DNA of 64,000 nt from Chelonoidis abingdonii (taxonomy: Eukaryota; Chordata; Testudines; Testudinidae): NCBI RefSeq assembly GCF_003597395.2, contig NC_133770.1, forward strand, positions 81,155,319 through 81,219,318. The letters run 5' to 3'. The position numbers and the translations under genes were made by a program. This document shows, in pieces, positions 22,845-35,076 of the stretch (its first letter is position 1; every line of letters begins with the position of its first letter). The notes beneath the pieces were generated by a model. The model was not told the DNA's origin. It saw only the letters and a list, made by a program, of their open reading frames with translations, and did no database searches.

Positions 22845-23089
22845 TCTTGCTGTAAGGGTGCCTGAGATGATGGGGCGTCCAGGATTTCCAGGTTTATGGA
22901 TCTTGGGTAGCAGATAGAATACCCCTGGTCAGGGGTCGAGGGATGTGTCTGTGCAGATTTGTTCCTGTGTTTTTTCAGGGAGTTTCTTGAGCAAATGGTG
23001 TAATTTCTTTTGGTAACCCTCAGTGGGCTCAGAGGATAATGGCTTGTAGAATGTGGTGTTAAAGAGCTGCCTAGCAGCCTCTCATTCAT
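22829..23089 (-). pseudogene. PLE protein, region just upstream of RT
   Basis: Residues such as FYLLPKIHKP-like text, seen across the stop region as YSICYPRSINLEILDAPSSQ (residues 58-77), correspond to the block that precedes RT motif A in PLEs. It also has RVTKRNYTI and SLKKHRNKSAQTHPSTPDQG. It is out of frame with the RT core, which shows an old frameshift. Confidence 0.6.
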
Positions 23090-23421
23090 ATTCTAACCTA
23101 TTAATGATGATGAGAGCACCTCCTTTGTCAGCCTTTTTTATTATGATGTCAGAGTTGTTCCTGAGGCTGTGGATGGCGTTGTGTTCTGCATGGCTGAGGT
23201 TATGGAGCAAGTGATGCTGCTTTTCCACAATTTCAGCCCGTGCATGTTGGTGGAACCACTCTATGTAGAAGTCCAGTCTGTTGTTTCAACCTTCAGGAGG
23301 AGTCCATGCAGAATCTTTCTTTTTGTAGTGTTGGTAGGAAGGTTTCTGTGGATTAGTGTGCTGTTCAGAGGTGGATTGGAAATATTCCTTGAGTCGGAGA
23401 CATTGAAAGTAGGATTCCAGG

Positions 23422-23949
23422 TCACCACAGAACTGTATCATGTTCTTGGGGGTGGAGGGGCAGAAGGAGAGGCCTGAGATAGGACAGACTCTTCTGCTCG
23501 GCTAAGAGTATAGCTGGATAGATTAACAATATTATTGGGTGAGTTAAGGAAACCACTGTTGTGGCCCTTGTGGCATGTAGTAGTTTAGATAGTTTAGTGT
23601 CCTTTTTCCTTTGTAGAGAAGCAAAGTGTGTGTTGTAAATGGCTTGTGTAGTTTTTGTAAAGTCCAACCATGAGGAAGTTTGTACAGAAGATTGGCTTTT
23701 TATGAGAGTATCCAGTTTTGAGAGATCATTCTTAATCTTTCCCTGTTTGCTGAACAGGATGTTGATCAGGCGGTTCCGCAGTTTCTTTGAGAGTGTGTGG
23801 CACAATCTCTCAACATAGTCTGTGTGGATTGTAATGGATTTTTTACCTTCAGTCCTTTTGGTATGATGTCCATCTGTTTGCATTTGGAAAGGAAGATGAT
23901 GTCTATCTGTATCTGTATGAGTTTTTTCATGAAGTTGATGCATTTCCAC
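23422..23949 (-). pseudogene. PLE protein, N-terminal region
   Basis: A frame of 175 codons lies upstream of the RT in the same element. Lys/Arg-rich text (LSKKLRNRLINILFSKQGKI, residues 53-72) is followed by KLDTLIKSQSSVQTS and by HATRATTVVSLTH. I know no defined domain for this part; the call rests on position and strand. It stops before the RT and is separated from the middle piece by about 330 bases with stops. Confidence 0.6.
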
Positions 23950-24010
23950 TTCATACGGCTAAATTCAGTGCCTTGTGTGGTCACAGGTTTCAGAGTGGTA
24001 GTATTCTCTT

Positions 24011-25354
24011 AATCGTTACCATTACCTCTTTTTTCTGTCAGTATTGGCCTGTTTATAGTTAAAATATGTTTATTGCTGCATATTCCACATGCCCATTGTG
24101 TGGGTTTGTATTTCTTTCCATTTCTCCACTGTCCTTTACCTGCGTTGCATTATACCAGGTGATTTATTTCTAGCTCTTCCCATTCCACATCTTTACTCTT
24201 GATGTTTAGCATATTGTGTTTTGTGTTGTGCAGCCAACTGCATCAAGATGGAACATTTAATTCTTTGACTTGTATTCTTAAAAAATGAGAGTCAGTGCTC
24301 TTTTCCATTTTATGACAATTAGAGCACTAATTCAGGAAAAAAGTTTGGCATACATGTATATAAATACCATTTAAAGCATGTGTATAAGAACAATTGATGT
24401 CAGTGGGACTTAAGCATGTGCTTAAAGTTTAGTTTCCCTGTATAGAGATGCTTTTTTGAATCAGGGCCAAGTTGCTGCCATTAAACTCATGGCAAGTTGC
24501 CAGTCCAGTCCTCAGTAAGGTAAATGTTGAGGGGCTCTGGCTTAGATGCTCATGCAAACAACTATGTACCCCTCCCCCACAAATAAACACCTATCTTGAT
24601 AGCTTGGAACTTGTTTTGAACAGGCATTAATGGGTGTGCTGTATCTTTATGTCAAATACAAGGAGTGATGAACAAGGATTAAGTTTAACTTTGAATTTTC
24701 TGGTCTTTGTTGGGTTAAGTGTTTATATTATCCTTTGCTATATAATTAAGGCTAATTTGGCCTATTCCTTCCACTCCTTATATTTAGAATATCCTCCCAA
24801 TTAATGTTGGCCAGTTCACCGCTTCTGTGTATCATTCTGGCTGTAAAATCTAAACTCATGTTATGTTGTACTGTTTGGTAGTCCACCCACTAGGACTTTT
24901 AGATTATACTCTTTCTGGGGCAGGAACTCTGTTATTTGTTTTTGTTTGGCACATTTTACCATTGTATTATGTCATGTAAATCTATTGTGACATGTACATC
25001 TTATGCTTTTACTATGTACTACAGTTCTTATCCTAGAAAATTCCAACCAGGTCAGTATCAACTGAATAGTTTGATTTTAATCAAGAATCAGAAATGTATA
25101 AATAAAGAAGAACAATACAGTACCTAATGAAAATATAAGATTATAATAAAAACAAACCTAAGGGACGTACATGTTTATTTGCAAAGTATTAATAATTGTT
25201 GAGCTGGAAAAGTCAGGCGTAATCGTGGCATAGTATGCCATCACTATTTCTGACACAATTAACAATAAATCATTTTTAGGCATTAAAATTTGCAGAACGC
25301 TTTTGTATTACTCTTCTTTACTTGCCATAAACTGTATAACAGAGTATTGAATTT
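24011..25354. other. Intronic sequence upstream of the anoctamin exon
   Basis: No preceding exon was recognised. GTCAGTGGGACTTAAGCATG at about 24400 and GAATCAGGGCCAAG at about 24465 resemble an old dispersed amniote repeat, but the match is too short to define. Confidence 0.4.
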
Positions 25355-25368
25355 GTTTTTCTCCTCAG

Positions 25369-25485
25369 CATATTCTACTGGCATTGAAGTTTGTCATGGC
25401 GTTTGTGATTCCTGATAAACCACGGGATATCCAGATAAAACTGGCCAGGTTGGAATTTGAATCTCTAGAAGCTCTCAAACAGCAG
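25369..25485 (+). CDS. ANO10: Anoctamin exon, probably penultimate coding exon of ANO10 (TMEM16K)
   Basis: A pyrimidine-rich tract and CAG (TTGTTTTTCTCCTCAG) precede the exon, and GTACGG follows it, so both splice sites are good. The exon has 117 bases, 39 codons, phase 0 at both ends. It starts [20 protein letters not shown] and ends with [17 protein letters not shown] hydrophobic stretch followed by IPDKP and an ARLEFES helix is the segment after the last transmembrane helix in anoctamins; the K-P-R and E-S-L-E-A-L-K-Q-Q text best fits ANO10. Anoctamins are ten-helix membrane proteins, and ANO10 acts as an ER-linked lipid scramblase; mutations in people cause recessive ataxia. The ANO10-specific call is from memory. 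Other exons are not visible, in line with the large introns of this gene. Confidence 0.82.
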
Positions 25486-28400
25486 GTACGGGCAACTCAT
25501 TTGGGGAAATAAATGTACTAGTTTGGGGGACCAAACGAAAAGGTAAGTTATGGAAATTGTCGGTACTATCCTTCTGTTTCAGTTGCCTGGTATTCAATAT
25601 TAGCATCTTAAAGGGACATACATAGTATTAATCTAAAATGTAAAATAATTTACAAATTGTTTTTAAAAAACCCTATTATTGATGCAAAAGCTTTCAGTGA
25701 TTTAGTCATTGATCATTCCAATTAAAACAATTTTTGGCTGGAATTTAACTGTCCTTCTGTATTGTTTGCAGCCAAAATAAAGTCGTGTTTAACAGAAACA
25801 GAAGAAAATGCCTATCAATAAATATGAAATTGATTAGTATATTTTAATCACGTCAATTGAAAAGCAAAAAGCAGATAGCATTAATGCTGAAAAGTAAATT
25901 AAATTTTAAAAAGTATTTTAAATTCTAATAATTTCAGTTATTGTTTAGTAACAGAGAGGTCAACATTTTTAACCTGACAGCAGCTCATGAATTTGCCTTG
26001 AATTTGCCAGATTAGGTCAGGTATCTTTCATTTAAAAAAAACAGCAGCCCACTTTCTTGTTTATAATGATACTTTCTTTCCTTTGTAAAGAGCTTTGAAA
26101 TCTATGGATGAAAAGCTCTCTATAAGAAATGGTGTTCGTTGTACTGGCGTCACATGTAAATTATGGTTGGCCACTGTATGGATAAATATTGTTATGGTAA
26201 GCACTCTTGGCATGGACTTTTTTTTAAAATAATCATTTTAATATTTGTTTTGGGGGAAGGTTACCAAAGAATTATATGAACATTATGTGAACAAGGTAAA
26301 CTAGATTACGTTGTATTACCACAGTCTTAACATTATTATTTTTTTTTATATAATTTACATTTCAGTTGTAAGTAACATGTATCCCTTAGGAAAACAATTA
26401 ACTAGATTTTTGTACTACAGAATCTATAGAGGCAAATGCATACAAGGAGACAGTAGTGGAAATCACAACTGAAAGTAACTAGTATGTGGTAACCTCAAGC
26501 GGTGGGAAGAGATCTCTGAGGTAGAACATGCCTGTATGGATACCCTCTACAAAGAAAATAGATCATGAGGGAAACTCCATGACCTAGTGGAAAGAGGAAT
26601 AGCTATGTGGGGAAGGAACTGGGTGGACCTCCATAGGTTCTGAAAAATATTTGACTTGAGGATATTTAGCTGAATGATCCTGTTACAGAAAGCAGACTTC
26701 CAGGGTGAAGATTAGCAAATAATGTAATTTTGTAATATTGGAAGCTAAAATGTGAAGTATCTGCAGTAGCTGATTACAGTAAGCATTATGCACATAGCTG
26801 TCTGTCTACACTGAATTAAACTACTGTTGGGTGAAATCATTTATGAAAATAACCTTTTTTTTATTTCTTTGCTTTATTTTTGAACATGGGGATTTCCATC
26901 TTAACCTTCATAATTCCCAATATTAAAAGTATTTCAGAGGCCAATTAGCCATAAAAATAGGGATTTGGGACCACTGGGTCCTCAGCCACCAGAAAGTTGC
27001 ATGTGAATTATGATGAATTTTAGGTTTTTCATGTGAGTATTTTCATTCTGATGGTGGACTTTCATCTGTTAATTTTTGACTCTTCTTAGAGATCGTCGGT
27101 GAAATCATGGTCCATTAAAGTAAAATGAGAGTCTTACCATTGACTTACTGGGGACAAGATTTCATTCCTCATCTTCTGTCAGACTAAGAGTAGGATTTAA
27201 AGCAAAACCAAATGAGACAAACAAAAGCCCCACTTAACCCTGTGTTGTCTGTCCCAGGTATTGGACTGTGATTGTGCATGAATGTGATAACTTTTCACAG
27301 AAACAAGCACAAGACTAGCATAAACTTCGCAAAAATATACCCAAAATCAATGTTAGGAAAACCCCCAAAGTTTCAGAGTTGAAGTCATATTCATACTCTC
27401 TCATCTTTCTTCCCTGCCACTTCAAAATCCTTAGATGGTATTTTATACAGTAGAAATGAACTGGGGTGTATTAGGGCAGCATCATCAAATGTTCATATCA
27501 ACACAACGTTAGTATTCACATTGTCCCAGTAGTCACTACTGATTTGCAGTGGCAATATACTTATAGTACACCAGTTATAGGTGAGTAATCGTCCGTACTC
27601 TGTGATCTTCAAATGAAGTTGGAGAATACACTTTAACAAAAAAAAAAAAAATCTTCTGTGATATCTGGCAAAACGTTATATTCATTTCAGCCAAACTGAC
27701 TCCTGAAATATTACGTTGCCATCACTATTAAAAACACATGGTCTTATATGATATGTGTCCATATCCAGGTCAAGGCAGTCTTCCACAATAAAACAATAAA
27801 AAATAAAATCCAAATTAAAATTGAATCTAAGGCTCTGCAATATAGTTTTGTAGTTCTCTAATGGGTTCATTGTGAAGTTACCAGGAGTTGACCGTAGTCT
27901 TACATATCCTCTACTTAACATTTTAAAGAGCAGGGCTGCTGCTCTATTTTAGTTGCTCCTTTTCTGTATTTTCATTTTGTAGACAGGCATAACTAGTTCA
28001 TCCACTGAAACCTTAAGCACAAGTGAATAAAACCACCTTTGATTAGAATATGCCAGTTGGAATCTACTGAGTGTGGTTCAATATGAATATATTTGTCAGC
28101 AGTTAAGACTTCAACTTTCATCCTCACATCTATGCATTAGTTACGATAATATGTGCCTGAGCTCCAAGTCTTCAGGGTTTGTTTTATTAATCCTACTGAG
28201 AGATAGGAATTCTGCATTTCAGGGGAACTAAAACCCTCCAGTTCTTTTCATTCTCCATCTTCTTACAGGATAGAGAAATCCTTGCTCATTTTAGGATACC
28301 TATAATTATATGCACAAATAACTACCATCACCTTTTCAGATTTTCCTTGACTGATTCCATGTTATGTCTTTCATAGTTTGAACATGTCATGTATTAAGTA

Positions 28401-31250
28401 GTGTACTGAAATGGAATGCTCTCATGTGGAGACTTGCCTTTATTCTTTAATGTCACATTAAAACAGCTTTGGTTTTCTGGATGTCAGCTGGCAAAATATC
28501 TGCACTTCAAAATAATTCATTGACAACATGAAAAGATACTGAGGCATTTATTTTTAAAGCATATTTTCAAGTTCTTTCAGCTTCAAATGTCAAGATAATC
28601 ATAGATAAACCTTCTAGCAATAAACATCATCTTAGTAATTTAACTCATTTTAGTTTCAGAATTTAAAATTGATTTTTCTAAAAACATTTTTTTAAAAGCA
28701 AAAAAAAAATGTTAGGCTTATATGTCACAGGGAAGCTTCTTCCTCCCCACTGCTGTGCTAAGTGCATACCAAATCCCTCTTCTGACTACTGTCACAATTA
28801 TCTGTCCCCGTTTATTTTAATGCATGAGAGATGCTGAAAGAGGGGTCTGTTTTTCTATGCTTGCAGAAGATCCTGATTGAGAATAGCTTTGGGACTTCTG
28901 TTCCCTTGAGACAATAGGTACAAGGTGTACATCACTCTGAAGAACCGCTTGTTGTCTAGGTGTGGAGGAGGATTCCAGCTCTTCTCTGTTCAGACCTATC
29001 TGCTGGCTGATAACCTCTTTGACAATGATTTTGTACAATTAGTGTCCCATGTTCCTTGCTGAAAGTAGTATTCCAAAGCAGTGAGGAAGAGGGACTTGAG
29101 GTGGTATGCTCTATTTTGTTATGTGGCCATAATCTCCACCTATTATCTTAAAAAAGGATAAAACTGCAAGAAAGTATGGATTGGGGAAAAATCAGTGAAG
29201 ACAGCTTCCTTGTTGAATTGTTTCTCATTTTTAAGGCCCCTCATTAGATAACAAGGAAAGACAGATAAGTGCCTTTAATAATAAATGTATTGAAAGGATA
29301 ACAGAAACACTCTCGCCTCTATGACACTGGGACTAAACAGAATCATGAAATAGTCTGTGCTCTATTCCATTGAAATCAACAGAATATCAGTGTGTCAGGT
29401 ATGTCCATTAGCACAGGAGGTGTGTGTTTACTGGACATATGTATGTAATTGGCACATTCAGCAACAATGCTGCAGTTAACACACTGTGCTGCCTGCCTAT
29501 AGATAGTAAGTAGAGAGTTGTTGATGGTGGGAAGAATGTGAAGGACAGTGGAGGAAAGGAGAGGCAGAGGGCAGAATTGCTTATTGGTTTGTTTCTCTTT
29601 CATTTGTTTTGCTATGCAAACTATTTGAGCACCTGATATTGGTATCTATTATATTTTCTTAACCTAGAAAGCTGCCATGTTGTTTTGCAGCCAAATTATT
29701 TATAAATCTAACCATCACTCAAAACTGTCATCTGAGCTCAGTAAATTACTGGTACCAACTCTCATGTTAGTTGATGTAGATAAAATTTGCATACAGTGAA
29801 ATAAGGGAGGGCGGGGGGGTGGGTGTTGCAGCTCAGTGAGCATTTCCTTATGGTGAATTATTGTCTTAGATGCTGAAAAGATTCATGCTGCTATTGGAGT
29901 ACTTTGAGAAAAATCTAGTTTCCTGATACAGACAAACGTTGATTATGTAATTAAAGCACAAACTCACACATGGTGTTCAAATAAAATGGTTATTAATTAT
30001 TTTTGTCTGTCAGATTTTTTAAAGAAAGGACCCAAACTTGTTTAAATTTAATTTGAAAAGGCAATTTCTCCTCGTTTATTTATTTTGTGTTTATTACCAG
30101 TGAGTAATCTCTTACCCCTGGACATCCTTTAATATAAAGTTTGTGTGTGTTTGTTAGCAGAAGGGTTAGACTATTAATAAAATGTGTTAGACTTTCATAA
30201 CATAATTATCTATCTTTTTATATGTATTTTTAGTAAATGTTTTCACTCTTGAAAGTGAGAGATTTGTAACCAGTTATAGCGGAAACACACAAACTTGCTC
30301 ACATAGTTCTCCCAATATACTTTAATGCAAAGCGTTCTTGATGCCCTAAAGATGGGCCCTTCTTGAGAGCATCCCTCTGAACCTGTCAATGTAAAAGCGT
30401 TGGAGGAACCACCCTAAATGTAGAACCAGTGGGAAGGGGGCAGGGCGAGAGCCCAAAATGAATTGTGGGGTTAACTTCATTAGCCTTTATAGCATTTTCT
30501 GTAATATCAATTTCGTGTTTCTCTATTTCTGATAACTGAAAAAGTGAGATGACACAGAGGCTATGTGGTATGGAGATAAATTTATATTTGTAATGAGAAA
30601 ATGGTTGCATAAGCACAGAATTAAAAATATATATGAATGGTATGTGATTGTGATTAATTACATGCTGTTAACTGGGATGGGAGGCAGACTCACCAGAAAA
30701 TTTAATTTAATTTTTTAAACAGCCCATTGGCTCTTTTTCTCATAGTTGCCAAAGTTAAATTTGTTCCTAATGTCACACATTGACAGCAGCGAACCATTCT
30801 TGCAAAGAAACCTCAGTCTTACCTTTTTTAGCCTCTGACCTAGATTCTAGGAATGGAATTCAACAAAACTCAAGCCTCTCTCCTTTGCATCCCCCCAACA
30901 TCCCAGAGCACTGGTAATATATCTACAAGGAAATGCGGAGTAAAATGAGTAAGACTAGGTTAAAATTATTCTTAAACCTAAACACTCTGCAATTACAGCA
31001 GACTTCATAGGTTAAGAATCCGCAGGGATGCCCAATTACATTCTGACTGTCTTGAACACAGTGGGGACAAACTCTTCCATTTCACATAAAAATGGCGTTA
31101 AGTGCACCAAGAATTCTAATTTCAAGTGACTGTTGTCACCCAACTATTAATTTAAGTGAGCCTGGATTTTTATCAAAATTTCAGTATTGTCCTGACTTTT
31201 TCCAAAATGTCCTGTTTTCCCTGTTTTATGTGCTGCTTCCCTGGCCTCCA
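25486..31250. other. Probable ANO10 intron, largely unique sequence
   Basis: Nearly 6 kb with poly-A and poly-T tracts but no clear transposon. This is the longest repeat-poor stretch in the window. Small frames (for example 27682-27921 and 28817-29038 on the minus strand) have no family signature. Confidence 0.45.
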
Positions 31251-31262
31251 TTCTCCTGGCAG

Positions 31263-31334
31263 ATCACCCTTCAGAAACAGCAGGAGGATAAGCAGCAGGA
31301 AGCCTCAGAATTCCTAAAAAAAGACATGCTATAA
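31263..31334 (+). CDS. Candidate in-frame terminal exon (weak)
   Basis: A long pyrimidine-rich tract with TTCTCCTGGCAG ends at 31262. After it come 24 codons in phase 0, ITLQKQQEDKQQEASEFLKK then DML and TAA at 31332-31334. A phase-0 acceptor is what the exon at 25485 needs. The charged, Gln-rich tail could cap an anoctamin C-terminus, and an AATAAA lies at 31813-31818. The residues do not resemble the mammalian ANO10 tail as I remember it, so this may be chance or an alternative 3' end. Confidence 0.25.
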   Translation: MTLQKQQEDKQQEASEFLKKDML

Positions 31335-33070
31335 AAAGGGGGAATAACATTAGCCTAGCAGAGTTCAAACTTCTCGTCCCTCTATGTAAATTACCTCTGC
31401 TAATCCCTGGTGTCACTGCATTGTTATCTGATTCTGTCACCTTAGGAGAGCTAAGGTGGAGGGCCAGAAAGATCACTGTTACATTAGTGCTGACATTTGT
31501 ATAATGACTGAGTCCATGCATGTGTTGAAGAAGCAGGAGTGCACTGCCCAACTATTGTGATAGCGAGAACTAGTATCTCAGATGATGCAAAAGCAGGCAC
31601 CATAATTTAAACTATTTTAAAGGTAGCAACTGGCTCTGCCCACTGACACTATCTGGATATGTATAATTTTTTTTGTATAAGAGGTAGCACTCTGAGATTT
31701 GTGCTTTCATTTCAGTGATGTTATACCTGCCAGTATGACAAGAATGGGATATATTTCAGTTGGTGTCTTTCCTTTGAAATTATATGTAATTCCATTGCCA
31801 AGTAACACAAAAAATAAAAAGTGACAATGTATTGTGTATATAACAGTGTAACGTTTACTCTGTGTTCATGCGTTGCTTTATGCACAGGACCTAGAGTTTG
31901 TGTAGCACATTAGATTTGTTCAGTTGTCAGTAGAAGAAATATTAACAAATTGTTCATTGAGGATCACATTCCCTATGCAAATATTTCTGAAACTCTCATT
32001 GTGGATCACTTTTTAATGGTGGAATCCTCTTATGGACCATCTCTCTTCCAGCTCTCCAATATCCAATTCCTTACCTTGCATGCAATATCTATAGAGTTTG
32101 GTTACTTGAAAACAGTAATGTTAGGACAACATTAAGAAAAGATAAAAATAAGCTCACTTTGTATATGGCTGGTTACGTTACTTCCAAACTATGTTCGCTA
32201 TTTTTTTAATCTGTGCTGTTTATTTCTTCTCTCTCGGTGTAGGACTAGCCATTTATTAATACAAATTCTCCACTCTTTTCCTGCATCCACACTGAAGGAA
32301 CCTGTTCAGAGTCACCTGACAGCTTAGTTCTGTCCCCTTGCTGAGTTTTTGCTGTTCCTCTGAAGCTGGCATCAGTTGCAAATTTGATTGTTGTGGAATT
32401 TGCCCCAGAGAAAAACTTGCAAACTTACATGAAGTAGTATGATGCAGTGAAGGTGATTTTGTCTGATTTTGTTTTTAAATGTAGTGGCTTAAAAAGCTCT
32501 GGTATACCTAAAAGCCTTTATCTGTGTTATAGCTAGCAGGAATCATCACTGACATGCATCTCCATTGTGACAGAAACAGCACTGTAGACCCCACTTGTCC
32601 ATAGATCAGTTAACAAACCACTGTCCTTTGTGAACAGAGACTTTAAAGACGTGTTTTGTCCCTGACCAAAAGCCCTTTACTAGGTCTTCTTAAATAAATC
32701 TTAAAAAATAATGTACCAGTGGCCGAATTAATATCTATACTAAGTTTGGGTGTGACTTTCAAGATTTACAACGAACATGGTTACTTTGTAGGCAACAAAA
32801 GGTCATTTCTTTAAGGACAGCAAAATACTTTTTCCCTGATTCTCTTAAAGTTGGAAGCTATTTTTTCATTATCTATTTTAGAAAATTATAAAAGTAAATA
32901 TTTAATTTATTCTTTGCTCTCTAGAACACAGGCTAAAACTAGTTTTGAGATTTTCCTGCCCTAGAAAATAGATCTAAGATTAAAAAGGAAAAAAACTCAC
33001 CATCCCCCTTTTACATGAAGGAGACTTAGGAATGCTAATGAACAGCAAATTAGACATGTTTGCAATGTGA
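31335..33070. other. Unassigned AT-rich sequence
   Basis: Contains AATAAA at 31813. No repeat end or coding signature recognised. Confidence 0.4.
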
Positions 33071-33079
33071 TATGTCCAA

Positions 33080-33760
33080 TGCAATATAGGAGTTCGTATT
33101 TTGTAGATATCACATCATAAAACAGGAAGTGTGATCCCAGTTGGAATACTGTATTAAATTTGGGGTAGTACTCTATTAAATGGATATTGATATATTGGTG
33201 GGATTTCAGAGAAAAGAAGGGCTGGAAGAATCGCCCTATAATAATAAAAGGATGTTGAAGACATTGGAAAGGATTCATTTAGAAAAGAGATAAAATAATT
33301 ATTCAAACTCTGTAAATCCTGTCTTACAATGAGGGATGTAAGAAGTTCAATCTATTTAATTTATCAAAGGGAGGGTGAAGTAGTAACTTGATCCTGGTTT
33401 ATAAGTGCCTATGTGGGGAGAGAGTTTCTGGTAGTGGAAGGTTCATACTCTAATCTAGTAAAGACATAACCAGATCCAATGGCTAGAAGCTGAAGCTAGA
33501 GAAATTCAGATTGGAAGTAAAGAGTAAAAATGTAACACTGAGGATAATTAACTATTGTAACAACTTACTTAGGTATGTGGTGGCTTCGCTATCACTTGAA
33601 GTCTTGATATCAAGATTGACTGTATTTCTAAAAGATATGTTCTAATTCAACTGGAATCATGAGCCAGATGCAGGAATTACTGGGTGAAATGCTAAGCCTC
33701 TGTTATGCAAGTTATAATGGTCTCTTCTGGACTTAAAAACTATGATCTACAAAAAATAAA
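33080..33760 (+). mobile_element. CR1 LINE 3' fragment (old)
   Basis: AGTTCAATCTATTTAATTTA, GTAGTAACTTGATCCTGGTT, GAGAGTTTCTGGTAGTGGAA and the tail CTCTGTTATGCAAGTTATAA follow the same order as 18090-18470 in the CR1 at 17.6 kb. It is heavily diverged. Confidence 0.72.
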
Positions 33761-33779
33761 TAAATTAATCTTACATAAT

Positions 33780-34130
33780 GTGTCAAAAAGATTAAGGGGA
33801 ACATAATAAAACTGTCTTCAGATACTCGAAAGATGTAAATACCCAGAATGAAGAGAGGAGGATAGCACAAGAAGGATAACTAGAAATAGATGAAAATAAG
33901 AAAGAGAATATTTAAAATTCATATCAGATAATCTTTCCTGACAATGGCATCTATTGGGTTATGGAAGAGTCTTCCAAAAAGTAGCGGAAGTCCTATAACC
34001 TGGTGTTGGGACATTTAAATATATAATTTACATAAAACTAGTAACTGTATACAATGAGAAAATACTGCATTGGTAGGGAGATGGCTTATATGACCTCATA
34101 CAATCTTGTCCATCTCTATCTTTTATTATC
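33780..34130 (+). mobile_element. Second CR1-like 3' fragment (old)
   Basis: A short LINE-like tail with AAGATTAAGGGGAACATAAT, a GAAAGAGAATATTTAAAATT segment, TGGAAGAGTCTTCCAAAAAG, and an end TATGACCTCATACAATCTTG. The order matches a CR1 C-terminus and 3' UTR at low similarity. A different LINE clade is possible. Confidence 0.5.
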
Positions 34131-34197
34131 CTACAAAAATAAATACATTGGGTGTCTAAGTATCTCACACCAAATCAGTAGTAATGTTTTCTAGAAA

Positions 34198-34220
34198 TGG
34201 TATGTATGTATGTATGTATA
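34198..34220. repeat. (TATG)n microsatellite
   Basis: About five units of TATG directly left of the TIR element. Confidence 0.9.
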
Positions 34221-35076
34221 GAAAAATTGTATATACTCGATCATAAGCTGGTTTGTTTATAAACCAACCCCCTTCCCACCCCCAAGATGGATAAGTAAAA
34301 ATGGAAAATTTTTATGACTCATTCATAAGCTGACCCTATAATTCAGGGGTCAGCAAACTTTGGCTCCTGGGCCGTCAGGATATACCATTGGTGGGCCGAG
34401 ATGGTTTGTTTACCTCGAGCATCTACAGACACGGAGGTAAATCTAAGTAAACAAAGTGTCACTCCTCACCCTGACGGGCCAGGACAGCAACTGGGGGGAA
34501 ATTTTTTGGGGGGGAGAGAAGCTGGGGGTCAGGGAGTAACCCCTGTGACCACCCCCCACATGACCCCACCCCTAGCCTGGGACCCCCTCACTCTCCCTAT
34601 CCATCTCTTCCCACCTTGTCTAGGGAGGGCCAGGGGAGGATGTCTCTGGCCTTGCTGGAGCTGCTCCAGCAGGCTGGGCAGCGTAGCCACAGCTTGCTCC
34701 GGCGGGCCAGACTGGGCGGAGCAGCCACAGCACGTTCCAGCGGGCTGGGTCGGGCAGCACGGCTGCAGTGTGTTCTGGCAGGCTGGGCGGAGCGGCCACA
34801 GGCTGCCCAGGGGAGTGGGGCCTAGCGGCATGGCTGCAGCCTGCCAGCTCCAGAGCTGCAGCTGCTTCGGAGGCTGGGGGGAGAGCAGCGTGGCCAGAAG
34901 CGGAGAGACTCTGGCACCGCCTCTTCTCTTCTGACTGTGCTGTCTCTCCTTGCTCCCTCTATTGGGGGGAGGGGCTATACTCCCTCTCTATACTTGTTCA
35001 TAAGCCGACCCCCTTCTCTGCTGCTTCCCTTTTTGACTAAAAAAAATTGGCTTATGAATGAGTATATGCGGTATTT
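34221..35076. mobile_element. TIR element (non-autonomous DNA transposon) with GC-rich insert
   Basis: The left end GTATATACTCGATCATAAGC is mirrored by the right end GGCTTATGAATGAGTATATG. The inner text TTCATAAGCTGACCC and TTCATAAGCCGACCCCC recurs near both ends, so each end has a subterminal repeat. At 34344 a second element starts (CAGGGGTCAGCAAACTTTGG, a hAT-like end); its right limit was not found. The middle, 34480-34930, is GC-rich with no believable gene, although it holds frames up to 177 codons. Confidence 0.7.

Larger units (their letters stand above)
21070..24010 (-). mobile_element. Penelope-like element (PLE), minus strand, nearly complete but dead
   Basis: On the minus strand the order is N-terminal region (about 23949-23422), middle (23089-22829), RT (22844-22275), a decayed endonuclease region (about 21680-21600) and the 3' terminal repeat, whose plus-strand complement starts AAAAAGAACGAGGAGTACTT at 21070. 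At the 5' side, GGTTTCAGAGTGGTAG at 23986-24001 is a piece of the terminal repeat in the opposite orientation, matching the left half of the hairpin at 15658. PLEs use an RT related to telomerase and a GIY-YIG endonuclease. Several stops and frame breaks are present. Confidence 0.88.

Noticed and set aside
24395..24480. GGGACTTAAGCATGTGCTTA, a possible old amniote repeat
   Set aside because: Too short and diverged to define ends or family.
28817..29038. Ser/Gln-rich minus-strand frame of 73 codons
   Set aside because: No family signature, no splice-site support, and not conserved text that I can name.
34401..34934. 177-codon open frame
   Set aside because: GC-rich interior of a TIR element, no homology, with matching frames on both strands.
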